Of a DNA stretch of 64,000 nt, positions 44,119 through 52,248 are shown in pieces; the stretch's first letter is position 1; each line of letters starts with the position of its first letter. The position numbers were made by a program, and so were the translations under genes. Origin of the DNA: Sphingomonas alpina (GTDB taxonomy: Bacteria; Pseudomonadota; Alphaproteobacteria; Sphingomonadales; Sphingomonadaceae); contig NZ_CP061038.1 in NCBI RefSeq assembly GCF_014490665.1, positions 62,001-126,000 on the forward strand, written 5' to 3'. The notes under the pieces are model-generated. The model was given only the letters and a program-made list of their open reading frames with translations. It ran no database searches and had not been told where the DNA came from.

Positions 44119-45422
44119 GCGACACAATGCACGGGCTGAGCCGGCGCGATGCGCTTGGCCTGGCCGCCGCCGCATCGCTGACGGCATCGGCGCCGGCGAT
44201 GGCGCGGGGCAAATCCGATTTCCTGTGGGGGGCGGCGACTGCCGGGCACCAGGTCGAGGGCAACAATGTCAATGCCGACATCTGGCTGCTCGAACAGGTC
44301 AGGCCGAGCGTTTTCGCCGAGCCCTCCGGCGATGCCTGCGACAGCCTGAACCGCTGGCGCGAGGATGTGGCGATCGTCAGGACGCTCGGGCTCAACTGTT
44401 ATCGCTTCTCGGTCGAATGGTCGCGGATCGAGCCTGCGCAGGGCCAGTTCAGCCAGGCCTATCTCGATCATTATCGCCGCATCGTCGATCACTGCCGTGA
44501 ACAGGGGCTGGCGCCGGTCGTCACCTTCAACCATTTCACCACACCGCGCTGGTTCGCCGCCGCCGGCGGCTGGGAGAACCCCCAGGCGCCTGACTGGTTC
44601 GCGCGCTACTGCGACCGGGTGGCGCGGGCGATGGCCGGGGGGATCAGTCATGCATTGACCTTCAACGAGCCCAATCTGGCGCTTGGCGGACGCTGGTCGG
44701 CACATCCGCCCGATGCGAAATTTCAGGCGCTGATCGCGGCCTCGGTCGCGGCGGCGGCCAGGGCAAGCGGATCGGATCGTTTCTCGCTGCTCAATGCCGG
44801 TGAACCGCATCCCATGATCCCCGGCGTGGTTGCTGCGCATGTCAAAGCGCGCGCGGCGATCAAGGCAGTGCGCGGTGACCTTCCCGTCGGCATGAGTCTC
44901 GCCATTCCCGACGAGGTGGCGATCGGCGCGAACAGTGCGATCGAGCGCAAGCGCGCCGATGTCTATGGCCCGTTCTTCGCGGTGATGGACAAGGACGATT
45001 TCGTCGGCATCCAGACCTATGGCCGCGACTATATCGGGCCGGACCGCGCGCTGGATCTGCCCGCCGATGCGCCACGCCGGCCCAATGGCAAGGAATGGTA
45101 TCCCGCCGCGGTCGGCAATGTCGCGCGCTATGCCCACCGCATGACGGGCAAGCCGATCCTCGTCACCGAAAATGGCATCGATGCCGTCGACGACGCCGAA
45201 CGGGCGCGCTTCATTCCCGAAGCGATCGCCTCGGTCGATGCCGCGCGACGGGACGGTGTGCCGGTGATCGGCTATATCCACTGGTCGCTGCTCGACAATT
45301 TCGAATGGTTCTCGGGCTATGGCCCCAGATTCGGCCTGGTTGCGGTCGATCGCACGACGTTCAAACGCACCGTCAAGCCAAGCGCCAGGCTTTATGCCGC
45401 ACTCGTAAAGGCCCGCCGATGA
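44115..45422 (+). CDS. GH1 family beta-glucosidase, Tat-exported
   Basis: A 435-residue GH1 enzyme. LSRRDALGLAAAASLT at the N-terminus is a twin-arginine signal. Family motifs: FLWGAATAGHQVEG near 36, acid/base Glu185 in TFNEPNL, nucleophile Glu352 in VTENGID, and the aglycone-side Trp pair in WSLLDNFEWFSGY. The length is typical. Substrates are beta-glucosides or related beta-glycosides. It is coupled by ATGA overlaps to genes on both sides, which suggests glycoside cleavage coordinated with ester hydrolysis in the periplasm. Confidence 0.92.
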   Translation: MSDTMHGLSRRDALGLAAAASLTASAPAMARGKSDFLWGAATAGHQVEGNNVNADIWLLEQVRPSVFAEPSGDACDSLNRWREDVAIVRTLGLNCYRFSVEWSRIEPAQGQFSQAYLDHYRRIVDHCREQGLAPVVTFNHFTTPRWFAAAGGWENPQAPDWFARYCDRVARAMAGGISHALTFNEPNLALGGRWSAHPPDAKFQALIAASVAAAARASGSDRFSLLNAGEPHPMIPGVVAAHVKARAAIKAVRGDLPVGMSLAIPDEVAIGANSAIERKRADVYGPFFAVMDKDDFVGIQTYGRDYIGPDRALDLPADAPRRPNGKEWYPAAVGNVARYAHRMTGKPILVTENGIDAVDDAERARFIPEAIASVDAARRDGVPVIGYIHWSLLDNFEWFSGYGPRFGLVAVDRTTFKRTVKPSARLYAALVKARR

Positions 45423-46387
45423 TGTTGCGCAACGCCATGATCCTTTCATTCGGCCTGGCACTCGCCACAGCGGCGACGGCGCAGCAGGTCCTGCCGCCGC
45501 CGACCAACCTCAGCACCGAAGCACGGTCGGCGCTTGCCGCAGACGCAGCGCGCCCCAACGCCGCGAAGACGATGGCCGAACGCCGCGCCCGGTCGGACGC
45601 GATCCAGCACGAGATCGGCGACCGGATGCGCGATCGCTACAAGGTGGCGGTGGAGGACGGGGCGATCGAGGGCGTTCCGGTCCGCATCTTCACGCCGAAG
45701 GGCTGGCGGAAGGGAAGACCCCTGTTGATGAACCTCCATGGCGGCGGCTTCATGGTCGATTCCGGATCGCTGACCGAGAATATTCCGATTGCCGCGTTGA
45801 CCGGATACCGCGTGGTCGCGGTGCTGTACCGCCTGTCGCCCGAACATCGTTTCCCCGCAGCCGTGGAGGATGGGCTGGCAGTCTATCGCGCCCTGCTGAA
45901 ACAGGCGCCGGCGCGGCGGATCGGACTCTATGGCACGTCGGCGGGTGCGATCCTCGGTCCTGAACTGATCGCGCGCCTGAAGGCGGCGACGCTGCCTCTG
46001 CCCGGTGCGCTCGGCATGTTCTCGGGGAGCGCCGACCTGACCGGTTTCGGCGATTCGGTGACGCTGTTCGGCGATCCCGGCATGACCGGGCTGGCACGCG
46101 TCTATGCCGGTTCGGTGGATCTGGCCGATCCCTTGCTGTCGCCGGCGCGCGGTGACCTGTCAGGATGGCCGCCGACCTTGTGCCTGACCAGCAGCCGCGA
46201 CGTGCTGCTGAGCGCCACCGCCGATTTCTGCCGCAGGCTCGATGCGGCGGGCGGCGTTGCGCAACTGGTGATGTTCGACGGGCTGCCGCACGCCTTCTGG
46301 GCCTATGTCGAGGCGCCGGAGAGCGACGCCGCCTTCGCCACGATGGCGCGTTTCCTGACGGCAAAACTTGGGGCATCCGGCAAATGA
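45419..46387 (+). CDS. HSL-family (family IV) esterase, exported, copy 1
   Basis: A 322-residue alpha/beta hydrolase with a Sec signal (to about residue 21, TATAQQ). The oxyanion motif LHGGGF near 100, YRLSPEHRFPAA near 140 and the nucleophile elbow GTSAGA near 172 are typical of hormone-sensitive-lipase-like esterases; the Asp and His lie in SSRDVLL and DGLPHAFW near the end. It probably removes short acyl or aryl-acyl groups. It overlaps both GH1 and the next esterase gene by 4 bases. Confidence 0.87.
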   Translation: MMLRNAMILSFGLALATAATAQQVLPPPTNLSTEARSALAADAARPNAAKTMAERRARSDAIQHEIGDRMRDRYKVAVEDGAIEGVPVRIFTPKGWRKGRPLLMNLHGGGFMVDSGSLTENIPIAALTGYRVVAVLYRLSPEHRFPAAVEDGLAVYRALLKQAPARRIGLYGTSAGAILGPELIARLKAATLPLPGALGMFSGSADLTGFGDSVTLFGDPGMTGLARVYAGSVDLADPLLSPARGDLSGWPPTLCLTSSRDVLLSATADFCRRLDAAGGVAQLVMFDGLPHAFWAYVEAPESDAAFATMARFLTAKLGASGK

Positions 46388-47424
46388 AATGGATCATGGC
46401 GATCGCGGCGCTGTGCTGTACCGCGCCCACCCTGGCGCAGCACCCTGCAGTGCTCCAGGTGCCGTCCTTCGCCTTGCCCACCTCGAACCAGCTCAGTCCG
46501 GAGGCGAGGCGCGTCCTGGAGCGGATGGCGGCGGCAAAAGCACCGGATCTGAAGGGCGACATCGCGCGCTCGCGTGCCTTTTACGGCAAGTATAATGACG
46601 ACCGGCTCGCCGAGATGCGGCGGAACTTCCGGACGCTGGAACGGCATGAGACGATCGCCGGGGTCGGTGTGGACATCGTCACGCCGGCAAAGGGGATCGC
46701 GCCGCGCCATCAGCGCCGGGTGCTGATCAACGTCCATGGCGGCGCGTTCATCTGGGGTGCCGGTAGCGGCGCCCTGGTGGAAGCGATCCCGATCGCCGCC
46801 ACGATGGGGGTCGAGGTGGTGACGGTCGATTATCGCCTTGCCCCCGAGCATCACTATCCGGCGGCATCCGAAGATGTGACGGCAGTCTATCGCGCCTTGC
46901 TGAAGCGGTATCGCCCGGAGAATATCGGCATCTATGGCTGTTCCGCGGGCGGGATCATCGCCGCCCAGTCGATCGCCTGGATCCGGAAGCAGGGGCTGCC
47001 GCGTCCCGGGGCGGTCGGGACCTTTTGCGGCACCGCCGCACCGTATTCCGGCGACAGTCCCTATATTTCCGGTCCTGTAACCGGTGGTCCGGCGCTTGCG
47101 GTTGCAACACTGCCGTCGACCCTGCCGACCCCCTATCTTGCCGAGGTGCCGGTGAGCGACGCGATCGCTTATCCGCTGGCGTCCGATGCCGAAATAAAGG
47201 CCTTTCCGCCGACCTTGTTGCTTGCCGGCGGGCGCGATTTCGCGGTCAGTGGGCTGACATTGGCGCATCGCCGCTTGAGAGCGGCGGGTGTTCCGGCCGA
47301 ACTCTATCTGTTCGACGGATTGCCGCATGCCTTTTTTGTCTGGCCGGACATGCCCGAATCCACCGAAACCTATCAGATCATCGGCCGGTTCTTCGACCGA
47401 TACCTCGGTACGCGCCCGCGCTGA
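46384..47424 (+). CDS. HSL-family (family IV) esterase, exported, copy 2
   Basis: A 346-residue relative of the preceding protein (VNVHGGAFIWGAGSG near 115, YRLAPEHHYPAASED near 155, elbow GCSAGGI near 188, DFAVSG and DGLPHAFF near the end). Sec signal to about residue 19 (TLAQH). The tandem pair probably arose by duplication and may divide acyl substrates between them. It overlaps the previous gene by 4 bases and is followed after 25 bases by the second large alpha/beta hydrolase. Confidence 0.87.
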   Translation: MKWIMAIAALCCTAPTLAQHPAVLQVPSFALPTSNQLSPEARRVLERMAAAKAPDLKGDIARSRAFYGKYNDDRLAEMRRNFRTLERHETIAGVGVDIVTPAKGIAPRHQRRVLINVHGGAFIWGAGSGALVEAIPIAATMGVEVVTVDYRLAPEHHYPAASEDVTAVYRALLKRYRPENIGIYGCSAGGIIAAQSIAWIRKQGLPRPGAVGTFCGTAAPYSGDSPYISGPVTGGPALAVATLPSTLPTPYLAEVPVSDAIAYPLASDAEIKAFPPTLLLAGGRDFAVSGLTLAHRRLRAAGVPAELYLFDGLPHAFFVWPDMPESTETYQIIGRFFDRYLGTRPR

Positions 47425-47449
47425 TCCGCACATCAGGAAAGGAATCGCT

Positions 47450-48817
47450 ATGAGGACCTCGCATGCCGCCGGATCCGCACGGACCAGATGGGCGGCCGTC
47501 ATGCTGCTCGCTTCTGCCGCCCCGGTTGTCGCCGCGGATGCTCCCGCACCCGCGCTCACCGCAGCACAGGCGGGGATCGTCGCGCGGGCAAAGGCGCTGG
47601 GCGCTACCGGGATCGCGACCAAGGCGGCGCCGGGCGGCGGCCTGATCCTCGACGGCAAGCTTGACGGCGACCAGTTCGCAATGGCCTTTCCGGCGACCTG
47701 GAACCATGATGCCCTGCTTTTCGCCCATGGCTATTCGACGCCTGGGACGCCGGTCGCGGTAGCCGAAGACCCGCTGGGCAAAACAGGGAGCGGCGGAGCG
47801 CTGGCCGCAGCCTATGCCGAGGGCTTCGCGGTCGGGCATAGCGCTTATGACAAAGCCGGGATGGGCGTTCAGACCGGCACCGAGAACACACTGCGCCTGC
47901 GCGATTTCATGGTGAAGCTGGGCACGAAGCGAGTGTATGTCAGCGGCGCATCGATGGGCGGCAATATCGTCCTCTCGTTGATCGAGCAGCATCCCGCGGC
48001 GTTTGCTGGCGCGCTCTCCGCCTGCGGCGTAACCGATGGCTGGGAAAGCCTGTTCGGCCAGCTGATCGACATGCGTGCCGCCTATAATTTCCTCACCGCC
48101 GGCACGCCCTATGCGTTGCCGGGCGAGCAGGACCTGGCCCGTTCCGCGCTGCCTACCGTGCCGCCGGCTGGGGATTCCACCAATGGCGAAGCGTTTAGAT
48201 GGGCGCAGATCGCGAAGGTCGCGACCCCGGTATTGGCATTGTCCAAAGCGGCGACCGCCAACCCGGATGGGCGCGAAGCGAAGATCGTTCGGCAAGTGGC
48301 TGCGATCGGCGGCTTCGAGCCGGAACCTGCCTCGCTTGCCTATCCATTGGTGACCATCACCCTGGGCGCCGACGATCTGAAGGAGACGCTGGGCGGTCAG
48401 ATCTATGGCAATATCGGCAAATCCTACGCCCCGCCCGACATGACCCCGCAGGAAGCGGAGGCGTTCAACACGGGCGTGCAGCGCATTGCTGCCGATCCGG
48501 CGGCGGTGGCTGCCGCACGCCAATGGCACCAGGCGATCGGCCGGTTCCGCACGCCGTTGATCACGATCCACAACAGGATCGATTCCTTGGTCCCTTATGC
48601 ACAGACCGAAGCGCTCGGGCGGATCGTCGCGGCGGCGGGCAATCGGGGCAAGCTGGTCCAGTACACGGTGCCGGCGGTCAAAGCGCCGCTGCCGATCGGC
48701 GGAGTGGAGGGCTATACCCATTGCGGCTTCAGTGCGGAACAGACCGGCGCGGCCTGGAAGGCGCTGAGATCCTGGGTCGAGACGGGCAAGCGGCCGGCGT
48801 CCGGCGCGGTACGATGA
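47450..48817 (+). CDS. Exported alpha/beta hydrolase, paralogue 2
   Basis: A 455-residue protein with an N-terminal signal (AAVMLLASAAPVVAAD) and the same layout as the 42730 product: elbow GASMGGNIVLSLIEQ, LTAGTPYALPG, QVAAIGGFEPE, GYTHCGFSAEQTG and a WVETGKRP end. The ribosome site AGGAAAGGA precedes the ATG. It closes the receptor operon and is convergent with the dipeptidase at 48826, with only 8 bases between. Substrate unknown. Confidence 0.75.
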   Translation: MRTSHAAGSARTRWAAVMLLASAAPVVAADAPAPALTAAQAGIVARAKALGATGIATKAAPGGGLILDGKLDGDQFAMAFPATWNHDALLFAHGYSTPGTPVAVAEDPLGKTGSGGALAAAYAEGFAVGHSAYDKAGMGVQTGTENTLRLRDFMVKLGTKRVYVSGASMGGNIVLSLIEQHPAAFAGALSACGVTDGWESLFGQLIDMRAAYNFLTAGTPYALPGEQDLARSALPTVPPAGDSTNGEAFRWAQIAKVATPVLALSKAATANPDGREAKIVRQVAAIGGFEPEPASLAYPLVTITLGADDLKETLGGQIYGNIGKSYAPPDMTPQEAEAFNTGVQRIAADPAAVAAARQWHQAIGRFRTPLITIHNRIDSLVPYAQTEALGRIVAAAGNRGKLVQYTVPAVKAPLPIGGVEGYTHCGFSAEQTGAAWKALRSWVETGKRPASGAVR

Positions 48818-48825
48818 TGCGGCGA

Positions 48826-50022
48826 TCAGCCTGACTTGCGCCGATAGGCCGGATCGCGCGCATCGATCGCGGCCTGCCAGACCCGAAGGACATTGCCGCC
48901 CCACAGCTTCTCGATCTGCGCGGGGCTATAACCGTGGCGCGCCAATGCTGCCGTGACATTGGCGGTCTCGCCGACGTCGGACCAGCCGGTGACGCCGCCG
49001 CCATGGTTGAAGTCCGACGACAGCGCGACATGGTCGATGCCGATCCGCTTCACCGCATGGTCGACCGCGTCGATCAGATTGTCGATGCTCGCTTTGGGCT
49101 CCTTGCCGACAATGTCGTGGTAGCGATGGTCATACTCCACCTGCTTCTCGGCGGAGAGCGTCACGCCGCTGGTCGGCGACAGGCCATATTCCGTCTGCAA
49201 TGCCGCGACGGCTTTCAAGGTTTCCGGGCTGCGCGCGCGCAGATAGGCGCTGAACGCATTGATCGCGATGACGCCGCCCCGGGCCTTCAGCTTGTCGAGT
49301 TGCGCGTCGGTCAGGTTGCGCGGGCTGTCGATCAGCGCGCGAACGTCGGAATGGCTCGCGATCACCGGCGCGCGGCTGAGTGTGATCACTTGATCAAAGG
49401 CTGCGTCCGACAATTGCGAGACATCGATCAATATGCCGAGATCATTGAGGCGCTTTACCGCCTCGCGCCCGAGCGGCGACAGCCCATTATGCTCGGTGAC
49501 CCGGTCGCCCAGCTGAAGCGCCGGGCGGGAGGAATCGGCGAACTGATTATGCCCGGCATGGACAAAGCCCAGGATGCTTACGCCGCGCGCCTGCCAGTGG
49601 TCGAACGCATCGAGGTCGTCGCCCAGTGGCCAGGCGTTGAGCAGGCTTTCGACCACGGCAAACCTGCCGCTCGCGACGATCCGGCGAACCTCGGCGGGAG
49701 ATCGGGCAAATGCCGCAAGCGCGGGGTTGCGGTCGGCGATCGCATGGATCGCCGCATCATGGGCGACGGCTTCGCGCCGGGCGGCGGTCAGTGACGCTGG
49801 ATCGCGTGGGCCCTGCGGCACGAACAGCGCGATGGCGGCGGTCGTCAACCCGCCTTTCTTCGCGCGTTCCAGGTCGAACTGCGATGCGGGGTCGGCAAGA
49901 CCGGCCCAATCGGCTGCCGTCGCCGATTTCGGCAGATCGAGATGCGGGTCGAAGACGATCGTCTGCGCGGCGAGCGGTGTCGTCGCAAGCAGCGCGCTGA
50001 GGAATATCGTGATGGATCGCAT
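48826..50022 (-). CDS. M19 membrane dipeptidase family protein, exported
   Basis: A 398-residue protein with a Sec signal (to about residue 19, TPLAAQ). M19 features: the N-terminal HxD zinc pair in FDPHLDLP, the bridging Glu in VVESLLNA, the second conserved His in VIASHSDVRAL, and Asp in ALSSDFNHGG. At the position of the first barrel zinc histidine (usually DxSH) it has DVSQLSD, a Gln. This may mark a subfamily with an altered metal site. Family members cleave dipeptides, including those with D-residues. It begins 21 bases after the PhnD-like gene on the same strand. Confidence 0.83.
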   Translation of the reverse strand: MRSITIFLSALLATTPLAAQTIVFDPHLDLPKSATAADWAGLADPASQFDLERAKKGGLTTAAIALFVPQGPRDPASLTAARREAVAHDAAIHAIADRNPALAAFARSPAEVRRIVASGRFAVVESLLNAWPLGDDLDAFDHWQARGVSILGFVHAGHNQFADSSRPALQLGDRVTEHNGLSPLGREAVKRLNDLGILIDVSQLSDAAFDQVITLSRAPVIASHSDVRALIDSPRNLTDAQLDKLKARGGVIAINAFSAYLRARSPETLKAVAALQTEYGLSPTSGVTLSAEKQVEYDHRYHDIVGKEPKASIDNLIDAVDHAVKRIGIDHVALSSDFNHGGGVTGWSDVGETANVTAALARHGYSPAQIEKLWGGNVLRVWQAAIDARDPAYRRKSG

Positions 50023-50043
50023 GGGGACGCCCTTTCAGATTGA

Positions 50044-50853
50044 TCAGCGTAAATCGGGGTAGCCGGCAGCGGCGGCATCACGCTCGATCGCGCGCAGCGG
50101 CGCGTATCGCTCGGGGCTGCCGGGCACGATGTCGCGCAGGAACAGGGTTGTGCGGGTCTCGGCCAGTCCGGGATCGGCGACGATATCGGCCAGCGCCATG
50201 CGCAAGGCCGCGACCGTTTCGATACTGGTGTTGCGCGAGGTCACGAACGGCGGCGTCGCCGACTCCGCGGTCGTGCCGAGGATGCGCAGCGTCGTCGCCA
50301 GCTCGGGTTCGGCGCGCAGCACAGCGGCATAGGTGACCGCGTCGATCGCGGCGATGTCGGCCTCGCCCATCACGATCGCGCTGATGCTCTGGCGGTGCGC
50401 GCCGGTCTCTCGCACCTCGCTGAAAAATGCTTCGCCGCCCGCCAGGTCCGCGATCAGGGCGCGGAACAAATTGGTGCCGGTATTGGAGTGCCGGTCGTTG
50501 ATCGCTGCCACCCGGCCGCGATAGTCGGCGATCGAGCTCACTTCTTCCCGCCGGGTGATCAGGAAGCTGCGATGCAGGCCCTCGCTGCAGCCGGGCGCGT
50601 CGTAGACCGGCACGCCAAGCACCCGCAGCGACAGCGATGGATCGCTCACCAATGGATAGCCGCAGATCTGGCCGAACAGCAGATCCGGGGCGTGCCACAG
50701 ATCCTGCACCGATCGGCGGCGCTCGAGCCGGTCGGGTACACCGGCTATGCCGCGCGCACGCAGGATGCGGGCAAGCTCCGCCCACAGCCGGTCGTTCGCT
50801 GCCTGTTGCGGCCCATGGTCGTACATGCCGAGCGAGGCGAGTCCCGGCGTCAT
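50044..50853 (-). CDS. PhnD/SsuA-like periplasmic-binding-fold protein without signal peptide
   Basis: A 269-residue protein of the phosphate/phosphonate-binding (PhnD, Pfam 12974-type) fold: ASLGMYDHG at the start, HAPDLLFGQICGYPL near 53, SFLITRREEVSSIADYRGR near 95, and INDRHSNTGTNLFRALIAD near 118. No signal peptide or lipobox is visible and no ABC permease or ATPase lies nearby, so it is not an ordinary transporter component. The ATG overlaps the desaturase stop by 4 bases, so the two are translationally coupled. Function unknown. Confidence 0.75.
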   Translation of the reverse strand: MTPGLASLGMYDHGPQQAANDRLWAELARILRARGIAGVPDRLERRRSVQDLWHAPDLLFGQICGYPLVSDPSLSLRVLGVPVYDAPGCSEGLHRSFLITRREEVSSIADYRGRVAAINDRHSNTGTNLFRALIADLAGGEAFFSEVRETGAHRQSISAIVMGEADIAAIDAVTYAAVLRAEPELATTLRILGTTAESATPPFVTSRNTSIETVAALRMALADIVADPGLAETRTTLFLRDIVPGSPERYAPLRAIERDAAAAGYPDLR

Positions 50854-51752
50854 TCGACCGGCCGTTCGAAGGCGGGGTGCAGCGGTGAGTCATGCGAGCG
50901 GAGTGCGAAGCGCCGGACGATCTCGCCATAGCCGGCATACAGCACCGCGCCTTCGCGGATCAGCCGCGCACGATGATGGCGGTGATAGGCAGGCAGCTTG
51001 TGCCACGACAGCCCCGGCCGCTCATGATGCGCGGCATGGAGGTTGTTGTTGAGGAACAGCAGCCCGAACAGCCCGCCGCGCTCGACCGATGCCGCTCGGC
51101 CCGGCGTGTCGATCCGGGCGCGATGTTCGGCAAAGGACCGCAGCATGGTGAGCGCCATGCCGGGATAGACGAAGGTCAGGATATAGCGGCCCAAGCTCAA
51201 CCCGACATGATCGAGCCAGACCAGCAGCACGGCGACTGCGGCCAGATGCGGCAGCCAGTCGCGGATGACCTGTACCGGCTCGGAAAATGCACGACGGATC
51301 TCGCTATTGAGGAACCGGGCCAGCACGATCGGCGGACCCGCGAGCATATGCCCGGGCAGGGTCGACTGGATCCGTGCGGCCAGCCATGCGGCACCGCCGC
51401 GGCGCGCGACATAGCGGGATTCGGGATCCTCATGGGGATTGGTGATCTCGGCACTGCCGTGATGCGCAATATGGCTGCGGTAATAGAGCGAATAGGGCAG
51501 CCAGAGCGACAGCGGCACGAAGCCGATCGCGCGATCGATCGCGGCGATATGCGTCGGATGGCCGTGGATTGTCTCGTGCTGCAGCGATCCGTGCCACGCG
51601 ATGAGCCAGGCGCCGATCAGGACCAGCAGCGGCGTGGGGATCACGGCATGCCATGTGGTCGCGGCAAGCCAGCCGCCATAGATCAGGGTGGCGATGGCCA
51701 GAGTCCCCCGATCGATAGAGCTGCGCTGTGGCGATCGATGCGGTTTGGCCAT
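50850..51752 (-). CDS. Membrane fatty-acid desaturase-type protein
   Basis: A 300-residue di-iron membrane protein. Its histidine boxes are HETIHGH near 59, HIAHH near 93 and NLHAAHH near 240, with hydrophobic membrane-spanning pairs between them (LLVLIGAWLIAW, VAVLLVWLDHVGLSLG). Such enzymes insert double bonds or hydroxyl groups into acyl chains or carotenoids at the membrane. The third box is of the NxHxxHH form of acyl-lipid desaturases. The coupled PhnD-like gene downstream is an unusual partner. Confidence 0.83.
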   Translation of the reverse strand: MAKPHRSPQRSSIDRGTLAIATLIYGGWLAATTWHAVIPTPLLVLIGAWLIAWHGSLQHETIHGHPTHIAAIDRAIGFVPLSLWLPYSLYYRSHIAHHGSAEITNPHEDPESRYVARRGGAAWLAARIQSTLPGHMLAGPPIVLARFLNSEIRRAFSEPVQVIRDWLPHLAAVAVLLVWLDHVGLSLGRYILTFVYPGMALTMLRSFAEHRARIDTPGRAASVERGGLFGLLFLNNNLHAAHHERPGLSWHKLPAYHRHHRARLIREGAVLYAGYGEIVRRFALRSHDSPLHPAFERPVE

Positions 51753-52010
51753 GGAGATTCGGCACTCGTGATTGAACGGATATCAAATCTCTATCAATTT
51801 GATGGGATATTCAATGTGGAGCAAGTTTGACGCGATGAAGATTTGCTTCGCGTGCGGGTCGGAGCCGACATGTCGAGTGAAAGCCGGGCGATACGGACGA
51901 CGATGCCGATTCAATCCTGGCGCGGAGCATGGCAGCGTGGCGGCGGACGGGATGCCAGCCGGTATGTCGTCACGCTCTTTGACATGACTGGAGACTATTG
52001 CGCGGTTCTG
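51753..52010. other. Intergenic segment between desaturase gene and repeat copy B
   Basis: The gap between the desaturase and the TonB receptor is 496 bases, and its left half shows no convincing gene. The desaturase promoter should lie near 51760-51830, which is locally AT-richer. A short open stretch with codons for CFACGSEP at about 51840 has no family resemblance and I do not call it. Confidence 0.4.
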
Positions 52011-52153
52011 GACCGCTGTTCCGGCGGGAACAGCGGTCGCTCACCCCTGTTCCTGCGTGGCTCGACCCCTGTTATCGAAAACCGCGGAACAGGGCACAAG
52101 CTACTGGGACCAGGGCGAAAATCGACGTTTTCGATCCAACTTAACAGGGGTCG
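52011..52153. repeat. Dispersed intergenic repeat, copy B, with strong hairpins
   Basis: It opens with a perfect 12-bp hairpin, GACCGCTGTTCC / GGAACAGCGGTC with loop GGCG (52011-52038). CGACCCCTGTTA (52063-52074) is matched by TAACAGGGGTCG (52142-52153), a perfect 12-base inverted repeat followed by CTTTTTTTA. Read on the minus strand, the CCCCTGTTA, GTTGGAT and CAGTAGCTTG order resembles copy A. It lies between the desaturase promoter and the end of the TonB-receptor gene and may also act as that gene's terminator. Confidence 0.65.
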
Positions 52154-52248
52154 CTTTTTTTATCCGAGCCGAACAGCGGAAATCGGGTCCGATGAGGGTC
52201 GCGACTCGCATCCGGCAGCCGCCCAGCTTTCGGCCGGGCGGCCTCGCA

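Noticed and set aside
51772..51987. Short cysteine-containing frame after the desaturase promoter
   Set aside because: No conserved spacing, no ribosome site and no resemblance to known small proteins.
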